In this document: positions 43,273-52,252 of the stretch, in pieces
Layout of the letters: each line of letters starts with the position of its first letter
Numbering within the stretch: position 1 is the first letter of the stretch
Assembly (NCBI RefSeq): GCF_029392675.1
Contig: NZ_CP113941.1
Span: 484,001-548,000 of the forward strand
Source of the DNA: Lactobacillus sp. ESL0684
GTDB lineage: Bacteria > Bacillota > Bacilli > Lactobacillales > Lactobacillaceae
Length of the DNA stretch: 64,000 nt
Direction: 5' to 3'
Notes under the pieces: model-generated
The model's database searches: none
Told to the model about the DNA's origin: nothing
What the model saw: only the letters and a program-made list of their open reading frames with translations
Program-made: the position numbers and the translations under genes

Positions 43273-43782
43273 TTGAGTAAAGCTGCTATTGCTGCAAAGG
43301 CTGAATACGTTGACGCGTTTGCTGAAGAACTTAAGAGTGCAAAGGCTATCTTGGTAATTAATTACCTAGGGATGTCAGTTGAAGAAGTTACTAATATGCG
43401 TAAGGAACTTCGTGATAACGATGTTAAGATGAAAGTTATCAAGAATACTTATCTAAGACGTGCTGCTGCTAAAGCTGGTATCGAAGGTCTTGATGATACT
43501 TTTGTTGGTCCAACTGCTGTTATTTATACAGATAATGCTGATGACGTAACTGAACCTGCTCGTATTGTTTCAAAATATGAAGATGACATTGATGTGATCG
43601 AGATTAAAGGTGGTATGCTTGAGGGTAAGTTGACTTCTAAAGAAGAAATCAAGGAACTCGCTGCTATCCCTGGTCGTGAAGGCTTGCTATCAATGCTTGT
43701 TTCTGTATTACAAGCTCCTGTGCGCGACTTCGCATGTGCTGTTAAGGCTGTTGCCGATTCAAAAGATGAAGCTGCAGAATAA
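43273..43782 (+). CDS. rplJ: 50S ribosomal protein L10 (uL10)
   Basis: A 169-residue protein: SKAAIAAKAEYVDAFAEELKSAKAILVINYLGMSVEEVTNMRKELR is the typical start, and KNTYLRRAA is the rRNA-binding part. A TTG start at 43273 with GGAGGTGAA at 43259-43267. It anchors L7/L12 dimers on the stalk. Confidence 0.97.
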   Translation: MSKAAIAAKAEYVDAFAEELKSAKAILVINYLGMSVEEVTNMRKELRDNDVKMKVIKNTYLRRAAAKAGIEGLDDTFVGPTAVIYTDNADDVTEPARIVSKYEDDIDVIEIKGGMLEGKLTSKEEIKELAAIPGREGLLSMLVSVLQAPVRDFACAVKAVADSKDEAAE

Positions 43783-43830
43783 AATATTGTAAATTATATC
43801 TAATACTGATTTTTCGGAGGATACTTAAAT

Positions 43831-44193
43831 ATGGCTTTAGATACTGAAAAGATTATTGAAGACTTAAAAGGTGCTTCAATTCTTGAATTAAATGACCTAG
43901 TAAAGGCTATTGAAGATGAATTTGATGTTACTGCTGCTGCCCCAGTTGCTGCTGCAGGTGCTGGCGCTGAAGCTGCTGCTAAATCAACTTATGACGTTGA
44001 ATTGACAGAAGCTGGTCAAGAAAAGGTTAAAGTTATTAAGGCTGTTCGTGACCTTACTGGTCTTGGCCTTAAGGACTCAAAAGACCTTGTTGATGGTGCT
44101 CCTAAGAACGTTAAGGAAGGCGTTTCTGAAGACGAAGCTAACGACATTAAGGCTAAGCTTGAAGAAGTTGGTGCTTCAGTAACTTTGAAATAG
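43831..44193 (+). CDS. rplL: 50S ribosomal protein L7/L12 (bL12)
   Basis: A 120-residue stalk protein: N-terminal dimerisation region [24 protein letters not shown], Ala/Gly hinge, and C-terminal factor-binding domain [34 protein letters not shown] at 43815-43821 precedes the ATG. It is 48 bp after rplJ, in the same operon. Confidence 0.98.
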   Translation: MALDTEKIIEDLKGASILELNDLVKAIEDEFDVTAAAPVAAAGAGAEAAAKSTYDVELTEAGQEKVKVIKAVRDLTGLGLKDSKDLVDGAPKNVKEGVSEDEANDIKAKLEEVGASVTLK

Positions 44194-44221
44194 TTACTGA
44201 CCAACTGGTCAAGCTAATAAG

Positions 44222-44261
44222 AAACCGTACAAGCTCAAAGTTAGAGCTTGTGCGGTTTTTG
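44222..44261 (+). terminator. Rho-independent terminator after rplL
   Basis: AAACCGTACAAGCTC, loop AAAGTTA and GAGCTTGTGCGGTTT form a 15-bp stem with one G.T pair, followed by T. Confidence 0.9.
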
Positions 44262-44435
44262 TTTCTCGTTTTTGTACAACGAAAATTACTTTATCATTAT
44301 TTAGAAGATTACGATAATAAAATTAATTTGTTGTGGAAGTACGGGCAAATAATTAAAGCGATTGACTAATAGCTAGGTGTATAATTATTACTAATAGAAA
44401 TATTTAATATGATTTGCTTTGAGGTAAATAATAAA

Positions 44436-45899
44436 ATGAAAAACAGAAAACTAGTGTTGCTATTAACAGCAGTCTCATTGGCTGCCGCACCAACTACTAT
44501 GTTGCTAAATTGTTCAGTTTCAGTGCAAGCTGCTGCAACTACGGTTAAGTTAGGTCTAAATCATAAGACACGTGTTTATAATAAAAAAGGACAGAAATTA
44601 TGGTATTACCAAGGCTCAAGCGCACTTATATCTAGTAAAAAGACCGTGAAAGCTGCGAAAAAAATTAAGTCAATTACTGATCCGTATTCGAAGCAGTATT
44701 CATTTCATGATAATGAATGGAATTGGTTCTATTTGCCATATAAAGTAATCAAGGGACAAGAATATTACAGTATCGGTCATGGTGGTTATATTAAGGCAGC
44801 CAATGTTGATACAGTCAACAAACAGGAATTGATGACCAATCGGGTGACAATCAAGCTGACGAAAAAGATGCTTGACGAAAAAAATACGATTAAAGTTTAT
44901 GATGCTACAAGTGATCAAAAGCAACCAGTGCATTTTAAATTGGGTCAAAAGGTTACATTTGATGCTCAAGTAGATGGTAACAATGATTGGGGAACTTTTC
45001 GTACTGATTCGGGAACATACTACCTGTTGAGGATTAAGGGAACCGATAAGTATTTTGTCGAGGAATATGATGAAGATGGTGATAGCTTAACACCGACTTA
45101 TACTACCAAAAATTTATTGCCATATGCCAAGTATGAACAAGTTGCAGTTATTGCTAATACACCTTTATATAATGAAAACGGTGAATTAGCCAAGGAACAT
45201 ACTAATCATGGCCAACGCAAGGTGACACTTAAGAAGGGTAATAGCACTTATGGTGTCACTAAGGAACTGTATCTTCGGCTACCTGGACAAAGTAAGGCGG
45301 AATTGTTTTATCAATTTCAAGATGGCTGGGCTACGTGGGATGCTTATAATTTAGTCAAAGCTGCCGATGTTAAATATGCTTACGGTCCAAGGCTGCAAGT
45401 TGTTAATACAGAAGCTGATGCCATGAGCGGCAAGGCACTGGCAACTGACGCTAATCGGGCCGAGTTAAAAGCATTACTGGATGAAGCACCAAAAGTACGA
45501 GCAAGTGAACGCTATAGTTATTCGCAGTTTGAAGTTTATTATGATAGTGCAATAACGGAGGGGCAAAGAGTTTATGACGCACTGATTAGCTCAGATACAG
45601 AAATAAAGGCAGCAATAGCTAATTTGCAGGGTGCTGACCAAACTTTAAATGATGGGAAAAGGGTTCCCGTCAAGGATTTGCAGCACATAACTGATGATGA
45701 AGCTGAAAAGATTGTTACTTTAGCAGACCACGCTAGCTACCTGAAATATCCGAAAACTAATAATTTTCAAAATCGCCAAGTGAAGTTTAATGATGATAAG
45801 ACCGAGCTAGATTTATTTATCACGGATTCGAGTAGTAAACCCGCAACTATGAAAAAGTATAAGCTGGATGTTAATGACTACGTGACTAAGGAAAATTAA
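44436..45899 (+). CDS. Secreted surface protein with SLAP-like and FIVAR-like regions
   Basis: A 487-residue protein. Signal peptide MKNRKLVLLLTAVSLAAAP...VQAA, cleaved near 33. TRVYNKKGQKLWYYQG...WNWFYLPYKVIKGQEYYSIGHGGYIKAANVD is SLAP-like (an S-layer attachment module). A second, weaker such repeat covers about 150-205. Residues about 325-405 (ANRAELKALLDEA...YSYSQFEVYYDSAITEGQRVY...EIKAAIANLQGA) resemble a FIVAR helical bundle. ATG 44436 is preferred over 44409, because GAGG lies at 44421-44424 and the signal peptide starts there. Likely non-covalently attached to the cell wall. Confidence 0.75.
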   Translation: MKNRKLVLLLTAVSLAAAPTTMLLNCSVSVQAAATTVKLGLNHKTRVYNKKGQKLWYYQGSSALISSKKTVKAAKKIKSITDPYSKQYSFHDNEWNWFYLPYKVIKGQEYYSIGHGGYIKAANVDTVNKQELMTNRVTIKLTKKMLDEKNTIKVYDATSDQKQPVHFKLGQKVTFDAQVDGNNDWGTFRTDSGTYYLLRIKGTDKYFVEEYDEDGDSLTPTYTTKNLLPYAKYEQVAVIANTPLYNENGELAKEHTNHGQRKVTLKKGNSTYGVTKELYLRLPGQSKAELFYQFQDGWATWDAYNLVKAADVKYAYGPRLQVVNTEADAMSGKALATDANRAELKALLDEAPKVRASERYSYSQFEVYYDSAITEGQRVYDALISSDTEIKAAIANLQGADQTLNDGKRVPVKDLQHITDDEAEKIVTLADHASYLKYPKTNNFQNRQVKFNDDKTELDLFITDSSSKPATMKKYKLDVNDYVTKEN

Positions 45900-46078
45900 C
45901 TGCAATAGGTAAATAATAGTCAACTAGATGGCATTAAGTAATGGCAATCTTCTTGGTCATATTGACTGAGTAAGGTAGCAGTGGAATAATCCTTGAACTG
46001 CTTTCTTGTTGTGATTCTAATATAGAAGATTGGAATCAAGTTTTTCTTTTGTAGCATTCATGTGTAGAGGAAATAGTT

Positions 46079-47050
46079 ATGAAATATAATGTATTACAAA
46101 ACCTTGGCTGGCTAAGAAAATTTATGAAAGAGGAACGACTTTATTTAGAAAGTTGGCCACTTTTAAGTAGTATTGTTAAATTAGTTAGTTCTATTTTAGA
46201 TGCTAGTTTACCGGCAGTTGTAATATGGGCATTTTCTGAAAGTCATATAACTTTTAAATTTAGTTTTCTAGTTGCTTTATGTGTTTTAACAGGAATTTTA
46301 ACATGGTTTGATAGTTGGTATAATCGAAAAATGTTTTGGGAAAACACCAAGCTAACTATGAGACTTGATATTGAAGATGCTGAATTGTATTATAATGAGC
46401 CATTTGCTGACAGCTTGTCAAATAAAATACAGGATAGAAGATTTTCAGATACACAGTACGCTTTTTTTAATGAAAATTCTGGTGCTGGGATTTTCATACC
46501 AAGCTTGGTTAAATTTATATCATCTGCAGCTTCACTGGTTGTTATTTCAATTTTGACTATAAAAATAAGTCCAATTGTTTTAGTGATAATTGCTATCAGT
46601 GTTGGATTTAGCTATTTGTTATTGCGACAATTAACTATCAAGAGAAATAAAATTAGAACAAGTATTGATGCTGAACAATTAACAAGAGAATATTATCTTA
46701 AAACTAGTTATGATGAAGGTATTAACTTTTCTGGTGGAGAATTGCAAAAAATTGCTATTGCCCGTGTTGCTTATCGTAAAAGTGAATTTTACGTATTAGA
46801 TGAGCCAACTTCAGCGTTAGATCCAATTTCTGAAGAAGAAGTGTTCAATCAATTTGAACAATTGACCCACCATAAATCAGCATTGTTTATTTCCCATAGA
46901 ATGAGTTCCACTAGAAAGAGCGATTATATCTATGTTTTTAATCAGGGAGAATTGGTTGAACAGGGAAATCATAACAAGCTAGTGAGCTTGAAAGGACTAT
47001 ATTATAAATTGTACAAAGCACAGTCGATATTTTTTACAAGTAATGATTAA
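46079..47050 (+). pseudogene. ABC exporter with in-frame internal deletion (Walker A lost)
   Basis: An open 323-codon frame whose first 205 residues are an exporter membrane domain (about four helices). After the junction near residue 211 (YDEGINFSGGELQK, nucleotides about 46700-46712) it continues at the ABC signature. SGGELQKIAIARV, Walker [13 protein letters not shown] and H-loop ISHRMSS follow, but Walker A, Q-loop and the last membrane helices are absent. Complete relatives are about 580 residues, so about 250 are missing. It cannot bind ATP normally. RBS AGAGGAAA (46066-46073) is intact, so a product may still be made. Confidence 0.8.
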
Positions 47051-47269
47051 ATTTCTATTTTTTATCAGTAATCATGTTATAAAAATAATAATTATTAATC
47101 AGGTCTAGAGTTTTGAATTTACAAGTAAAATTTTAACTTTTTAAGGCTATTTAACTGAGTAGTTATGATTAAATTGTGTTATTTTTTATATAAAGTATTG
47201 TACTTATTTTCCTAAAAGAGTAAATTAATATAATGGAAAAATAATTTGCTTGGAATTAAGGGAGTGAGT

Positions 47270-48145
47270 ATGAAGCGAAGAATAATTTTGGTATTGCTGG
47301 CCATCGTATTGGTTATAAAGTTAGCTTGGCCAACTAGTATTGTTGCAGCAGACAGCGATGATGGCCAAGCTGATACAGGTACGAATGACACTCAAACCAC
47401 AGCAGATACTGAAAAGGATGGCTGGGTTAAAGTTGGAAAGAAGACTTATTACTATAAGTCAGGCCATCTAGTCAAAGGTCTAGTTAAGATTGGAAATTTT
47501 AATTATTTGTTTGATAAAAAAGGTCAGATGCTGACTGGCGTGCGTAAAACTCCGCATCAAGAAAATTATAGCTATTATCGTGCTAATGGTCGCAGAAGTG
47601 AAAAATCGATTTCCACTAAAAAAGCACACTATTGGATTAAGCAGGGCAAAATTACGGGTATCAAAAATCAGGCAAAGGTAATTAGTCAAAAGCCTGAATT
47701 GCCAACCGGTTGCGAAATGACTGCAGTGACGATGATGCTAAATTTTGCTGGAGTAAAGGTTTCTAAATTGACTGTTGCCAAAAAGACCCCGCGCAGCAAT
47801 AATCCTAATCGTGGTTTTATTGGTTCGCCGTATAAAGAATATCCAGCGGGATATTGGGTAGCACCAGATGGAATCAAGGGAGTAGTTAAACATTATTTGG
47901 GCAAGGCGAGTGTAATGAGCGGTAAAAGTTTAAAGTCAATTAAGAAAAAATTGCTACGCTCGCATTTAGTGGTCGTTTGGGTTAAAGGAATTGACGGTCT
48001 AGCCAATCATGCATTAACTCTAACCGGCTATCATAAAAGTAAGTTATATTACAACGATCCTTGGACTGGTAAAAAGTCATCAATTAGTGAGAAAAAATTT
48101 ATGCCACATTGGCGTGGAGATGGCCTTAGGGCATTAAGTTATTAA
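47270..48145 (+). CDS. Secreted C39-like cysteine peptidase-family protein with choline-binding-type repeats
   Basis: A 291-residue exported protein. A signal/anchor helix (RRIILVLLAIVLVIKLAWPTSIVAA) is followed by a D/T-rich linker. Aromatic-Gly repeats (GWVKVGKKTYYYKSGHLVKGLVKIGNFNYLFDKKGQMLTG) resemble choline-binding/glucan-binding repeats. The C39_2 papain-like domain has C148 (LPTGCEMTAVTMML), H247 (ANHALTLTGYH) and D263 (YYNDPWTG). ATG 47270 follows AAGGGAGTG at 47258-47266. TATAAT at 47229-47234 is a likely -10. It probably acts on cell wall or surface peptides. Confidence 0.8.
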   Translation: MKRRIILVLLAIVLVIKLAWPTSIVAADSDDGQADTGTNDTQTTADTEKDGWVKVGKKTYYYKSGHLVKGLVKIGNFNYLFDKKGQMLTGVRKTPHQENYSYYRANGRRSEKSISTKKAHYWIKQGKITGIKNQAKVISQKPELPTGCEMTAVTMMLNFAGVKVSKLTVAKKTPRSNNPNRGFIGSPYKEYPAGYWVAPDGIKGVVKHYLGKASVMSGKSLKSIKKKLLRSHLVVVWVKGIDGLANHALTLTGYHKSKLYYNDPWTGKKSSISEKKFMPHWRGDGLRALSY

Positions 48146-48176
48146 TATTGTTTATTTATTTTGAAGGGAAAAGAAT

Positions 48177-49196
48177 ATGAAATATCGTAAACAACTATAT
48201 ACAGGGTTAGCTGCTATCCTATTATTATCGGGGACAGCTAATACCGTTGTTGCTGCTCAAGAGAGTACAAATACTGTGCCACCAGTTCAAGATTCGACTG
48301 ATGTAGCACAGCCAACGGCAGACTCACAGCCAGCTGCTACGGAAGCTAAGACAAAGTCTGCTTTTAGCGGTTTGCATACTAAATATAAGTGGACAGCTGG
48401 AGATAAGATTACTGATCAAGTTTCCTTAAACGGCAAGGGGAAGCGTGAGGTTAAGTTACAAAAGTGGAATGGTAAAAAGTATATTAATCAAAAAACATAC
48501 CATACTGATGAAAATGGTAATTTTAAAATAACCTATCCTAGTGTTTGGTATCACCATCAACATTCTACATGGCGCCTGTCTGCACCGGCCACTGATGATG
48601 CTACTGCTGTTAAAAGCCAAAAAATTGGTATCTCAACTGTTCGTCGTTATCAAATTCCAAAGAAGTACCGCCAAATTCACAATAAGAGCATGCATCTTAA
48701 AGGCTACTATGTTAGTCCACTTGACAAGAGCTTGAATTATGCTTCTACTAGAAAAGATTATATTAAGGCCTTTATTAATCGTGGATATCAATATAAGAAT
48801 GCAGGTACTGCTTGGATTGATTTTACTTCTAAAAAGCCAGGTACCTCTGTTGATTGTTCCGGTTTAATTATGCAATGTATGTATGCTGCGGGAATTGATC
48901 CATCCCCATCTAACCCTAAATGGCATGCAACTCATGAATGGGGTTGTCGCTCATTAGTTCAAAGTAAAACTCTACAAACGGTTAAGTTAAAGAACCTTAA
49001 ACGTGGCGATATTATTTTTTATGGTAAACCTAAGCCAAGTAACTATCATGTTGGGATTTATTTAGGCAAGAATAAGGTATTGCATTCATGGCCAAATTGG
49101 GGTGTAACTGTTTCTAACGCAAACTTCCGACCATACTATTATGCTAAACGAATTTTCCCAGTTGCTAAGACTAAAGTTGTTCATCAAAATAGTTAA
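48177..49196 (+). CDS. Secreted NlpC/P60 peptidoglycan hydrolase
   Basis: A 339-residue protein. Signal peptide cleaved near VVAAQ (about 28). After a Pro/Thr/Ala/Gln-rich linker comes an Ig-like beta domain (about 60-155). The C-terminal NlpC/P60 domain has C227 in GTSVDCSGLIMQ, H291 in YHVGIYLG and H303 in LHSWPN, the usual Cys-His-His triad. It would cut stem-peptide cross-links. It starts 31 bp after the C39-like gene, with a GAAGGGAAAAG site, so the two are probably co-transcribed. Confidence 0.87.
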   Translation: MKYRKQLYTGLAAILLLSGTANTVVAAQESTNTVPPVQDSTDVAQPTADSQPAATEAKTKSAFSGLHTKYKWTAGDKITDQVSLNGKGKREVKLQKWNGKKYINQKTYHTDENGNFKITYPSVWYHHQHSTWRLSAPATDDATAVKSQKIGISTVRRYQIPKKYRQIHNKSMHLKGYYVSPLDKSLNYASTRKDYIKAFINRGYQYKNAGTAWIDFTSKKPGTSVDCSGLIMQCMYAAGIDPSPSNPKWHATHEWGCRSLVQSKTLQTVKLKNLKRGDIIFYGKPKPSNYHVGIYLGKNKVLHSWPNWGVTVSNANFRPYYYAKRIFPVAKTKVVHQNS

Positions 49197-49222
49197 AAAT
49201 TATAAGGCAATTAAAAGCTAGC

Positions 49223-49290
49223 CTGAACCCTGGAGTTAGGATAATCTAATTTCAGGGTTTTAGTGTGTCTGAATGATTTGAGCAATAAAG
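49223..49290 (+). repeat. Second decayed copy of the insertion-sequence end
   Basis: CTGAACCCTGGAGTTAGGAT and what follows matches the remnant at 29491 over about 65 bp, including the hairpin (AACCCTG with CAGGGTT). The following TGTCT...AAT...CAA string aligns with the start of the orfA remnant, but with stops. It lies 26 bp after the NlpC/P60 gene, where the hairpin may act as terminator. Confidence 0.5.
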
Positions 49291-49312
49291 TTAACTGGCG
49301 TTGTCAATGTCT

Positions 49313-49344
49313 TGGCAACTAGTAATCTGATAAGAGATACTAGT
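49313..49344 (+). promoter_or_regulatory. Possible promoter/operator ahead of the ClC gene
   Basis: TTGGCA (49313-49318), 17 bases, GATACT (49336-49341). A perfect inverted repeat, ACTAGTA (49318-49324) and TACTAGT (49338-49344), overlaps both boxes. Confidence 0.4.
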
Positions 49345-49424
49345 ATAGAGTTAACCTCACTTTTTAGCTGTTTTGGTGTAAAATGGAAAAGCAAACTTAT
49401 GTATGTCAAGGAGGATGAAGCTTT

Positions 49425-50978
49425 GTGCGCAATCGCTCAGAAATAAAATTATTGGGACAAGCACTTTTAGTTGGATTATTTACAGGAATAGTTGTTGGGA
49501 TTTTTCGTTTGGGGATCGAAAGGATGACGTCCTTTTGGTTAAAATTATTTCAGTTGGCACACGCTAATCTTTACTGGCTAATCGTAATTGTGATTGGTTT
49601 ATGTATCGTTGGGATTATTGCTGGCTATTTTGTGAAGCAATATAGCCATGTTGGTGGTTCAGGAATTCCCGAAGTAAAATTGCAATTGCAAGGAAATTTA
49701 TCGCTTTCCTGGTTTCCAATTTTATGGCGGAAATTAATTGGTGGTATCTTGGTTATTAGTACAGGTCTATTCTTGGGCCCTGAAGGACCGTCACTGCAAT
49801 TAGGAGCAACTATTGGCCAAGGCGTTGGTGAAACTGCTAAGCAAACTAAAACCAATATTCGAGTTTTGATTGCAACCGGGGCAGCAAGTGGTTTAGCTGC
49901 GGCTTTTGGTGCACCGCTAAGTGGAGCGTTGTTTGTTTTGGAAGAAGTTTTTCATAACTTTTCACAACGCGTCTGGTTAAATGCGTTGGCAGGTGCAATG
50001 ATTGCCGATTTTGTTGTTTCTAATTTGTTTGGGCAACATGCTACACTTGCACTTACTTATAACTATTCATTCCCGATTCCATTGTATTGGCATTTATTAA
50101 TTTTAGGTGTACTGTTAGGTATTTTGGGCCATTTATATAAAATTGGTCTGTTTAATTGTAAAAAATTATATGAAAAAGTTAGATTTCTACCTAAATGGCT
50201 TTTTGGCTTCATTCCGTTACTGCTTTTAATTCCAATTGCTTATTTCTTACCATTAATTACTGGTCCAGGTAATCGCCTAATTTTGGCTTTGCCTAAGTTA
50301 ATCACTAAACCGGGTTGGTCAATAATTGGTCTGTTATTGGCCTTTTATGTGATTAGACTAATTTTTTCAATTATTTCCTATGATTCGGGACTGCCGAGTG
50401 GAATTTTTTTACCTATTTTAACAATGGGAGCTTTAATTGGTGCTGTCTATGGCCTTTTCATGGTGCAACTTCATCTATTACCACAAAAACTAGTCATTAA
50501 CCTGATTATTTTTGCAATGGCAGGTTATTTTGCTGCAATTATCAGAGCCCCATTTACAGCAGTTATCTTAATTACTGAAATGGTTGGTTCTCTTTTGCAT
50601 TTAATGCCGCTAGCGGTGGTTTCGTTTATATCGCTATTAGTTGATGAATTGTTGGGAGGCTTGCCAATTTATGATAGCTTGGCCCAAGCGATGATGGATA
50701 AGCAAAAGACACGCAGAACCGCGACTATCGGCCAACGCGATCAATTAACGATACCTATTTACGAGGATAGCAATCTAGTTGACCAAAAAATTGCAGCGAT
50801 AGCTTGGCCCAAAAACACTTTGGTTAAGGTAATCCATCGTGGCGGAAGGGATGTTATTCCTAATGGTCAGACCAAAATTGCCAATGGTGACAATCTAGTC
50901 TTAGAGCTTGATGCGGGAGAGCGTGGTCAAGTTTATGATAAAATCAAGCAGCTACAAGCAGTAGAATATGATGGTTAA
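49425..50978 (+). CDS. ClC-family chloride/proton antiporter with C-terminal TrkA_C domain
   Basis: A 517-residue ClC protein. Signature segments GSGIPEVKLQ, LGPEGPSLQLGATIGQG (gating Glu) and LFVLEEVFHNF (internal proton Glu) indicate a Cl-/H+ exchanger rather than the fluoride type. DSGLPSGIFLPILTMGALIG is the third selectivity segment. Residues about 430-517 form a TrkA_C-like regulatory domain. GTG 49425 with AAGGAGG at 49409-49415. Such proteins help in acid and ionic stress. Confidence 0.92.
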   Translation: MRNRSEIKLLGQALLVGLFTGIVVGIFRLGIERMTSFWLKLFQLAHANLYWLIVIVIGLCIVGIIAGYFVKQYSHVGGSGIPEVKLQLQGNLSLSWFPILWRKLIGGILVISTGLFLGPEGPSLQLGATIGQGVGETAKQTKTNIRVLIATGAASGLAAAFGAPLSGALFVLEEVFHNFSQRVWLNALAGAMIADFVVSNLFGQHATLALTYNYSFPIPLYWHLLILGVLLGILGHLYKIGLFNCKKLYEKVRFLPKWLFGFIPLLLLIPIAYFLPLITGPGNRLILALPKLITKPGWSIIGLLLAFYVIRLIFSIISYDSGLPSGIFLPILTMGALIGAVYGLFMVQLHLLPQKLVINLIIFAMAGYFAAIIRAPFTAVILITEMVGSLLHLMPLAVVSFISLLVDELLGGLPIYDSLAQAMMDKQKTRRTATIGQRDQLTIPIYEDSNLVDQKIAAIAWPKNTLVKVIHRGGRDVIPNGQTKIANGDNLVLELDAGERGQVYDKIKQLQAVEYDG

Positions 50979-51011
50979 AAAAAGAACTTCATTGAGTTGA
51001 AGTTCTTTTTA
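50979..51011. terminator. Bidirectional terminator between ClC and C39-like genes
   Basis: AAAAGAACTTCA, loop TTGAG and TGAAGTTCTTTT with A and T runs. The flanking genes converge. Confidence 0.85.
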
Positions 51012-51020
51012 GTCTGTAAG

Positions 51021-52088
51021 TTATTTAAAAGTGATTGCTTTATGGTTATATTCGTTTTGAATTTGCTTTTTGGTTACCCAAGCAATAGCACCATGGTCGT
51101 AGTTCATATTCTTACCACCAGTACCAGCGCCAGCATTCTTGGAGTAGTATAGTGGATCGTAAACCCTGAACTTACCATTCTTGTAACCAGTGATTACCTT
51201 ACAGTGATTGCGGTTGTAATCGCCAGCTTTTTGATATGAAGAAAAGCCGTAGTACAAAACTGGCTTGCCAGCTTGGATATACATTCTGAAGTCGTTAACT
51301 GTCGGCTTCTTGCTGGTAATATTAGTTAGATCCTTACCTTTTTTAAAAGTATGACCATACTTGGTTAAAGCTCCGGGACTAATTACATAGCCAAAGCCTT
51401 CGCCAGTATAAACGTTACCCTTTTGGCCACCCTTAGTTGGCTGCATTGGTAAGTTGTTTTGGATTTTTTGTAATAAGGAAGTGGTAATCTTTTGACCCTT
51501 GTAGCCTAGCATCATCGCTAAAGATGCGCCGGCACAACCCCAGGGAGTTTTAACCGGAGTGTATTGACTAACGTAAGGTACTTTGACCAGTTTCTTTTGA
51601 CTGGATTTAGCTACAGCCTTTTTATTGATGTAACCAATCGTCTTCTTGCCTTTATATAGCCAGTAATAAGTCTTCTTGTTGTGCTTGAATGACTTCTTCA
51701 CAGTATATGGCTTGTGGAAGTACTTCGAAGCTGATTTCTTATTAGCAAAGTTACCAGTGTAAATGCCATAATTCTTCTTGATGATATAAACTTTAAAAGA
51801 CTTAACTTTTTTGGCTTTAGTTGAAGATTGTTTCTTTTTTGCAGGTTTGGCTACTGGCTTAGCAGCCGTGGTAGTAGCAGTCCCTGCTGGTTTTTCACTA
51901 GTTGTAGCTGTTGGACTAGTAGTGTTAGCTGTTTGACCAGCATCAGTAGCCGGTGACGTAGGTTGGGCTTCAGTAGTAGCAGGTTCTTCTGCTGCCAAAG
52001 CGACTGCTGTTGGCATTGCCACAGGTGCAGCTAACAAAATAGCGGCAGAAAAAGTTACTAGCTTAGTAATGACTTTAGTCTTTTTCAT
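51021..52088 (-). CDS. Secreted C39-like cysteine peptidase-family protein with SH3-like/SLAP-like domain
   Basis: A 355-residue exported protein. The signal peptide ends near ALAAEE (about 33). A Thr/Ala/Pro-rich linker (34-95) is followed by a GW/SH3_8-like domain (about 97-162: KVYIIKKNYGIYTGNF...YYWLYKGKKTIGYINKKAV). The C39_2 domain has C185 (TPWGCAGASLAMMLG), H295 (NRNHCKVITGYK) and D311 (RVYDPLYY). It is the second C39-like protein within 5 kb, so cell-surface peptide processing is a shared theme here. TTGCTT-18-TATAAT promoter upstream. It ends against a bidirectional terminator. Confidence 0.82.
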   Translation of the reverse strand: MKKTKVITKLVTFSAAILLAAPVAMPTAVALAAEEPATTEAQPTSPATDAGQTANTTSPTATTSEKPAGTATTTAAKPVAKPAKKKQSSTKAKKVKSFKVYIIKKNYGIYTGNFANKKSASKYFHKPYTVKKSFKHNKKTYYWLYKGKKTIGYINKKAVAKSSQKKLVKVPYVSQYTPVKTPWGCAGASLAMMLGYKGQKITTSLLQKIQNNLPMQPTKGGQKGNVYTGEGFGYVISPGALTKYGHTFKKGKDLTNITSKKPTVNDFRMYIQAGKPVLYYGFSSYQKAGDYNRNHCKVITGYKNGKFRVYDPLYYSKNAGAGTGGKNMNYDHGAIAWVTKKQIQNEYNHKAITFK

Positions 52089-52122
52089 ATATAACTCCTA
52101 TAAATAAAATATTAATACTAAT

Positions 52123-52152
52123 ATTATATATTTCATTAGACGTAAAAAGCAA
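52123..52152 (-). promoter_or_regulatory. Promoter of the C39-like gene
   Basis: On the minus strand, TTGCTT (52152-52147), 18 bases, TATAAT (52128-52123), about 35 bp before the start codon. Confidence 0.5.
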
Positions 52153-52252
52153 TAGTAATTAGAATGAACAATAAAGTTGTTCTGGATGTAATTGGTTTGT
52201 AAAGGTTATGTGCTAAGATAAAAAATAATAACTGATGAAAGAGTGTTTCCAA

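Noticed and set aside
46365-46556. Small ORF inside the deleted ABC exporter
   Set aside because: Different frame of the same coding DNA without an RBS.
47051-47245. Possible RNA gene in the AT-rich spacer before the C39-like gene
   Set aside because: Only a TATAAT at 47229 could be supported; no paired stem or T-run was found.
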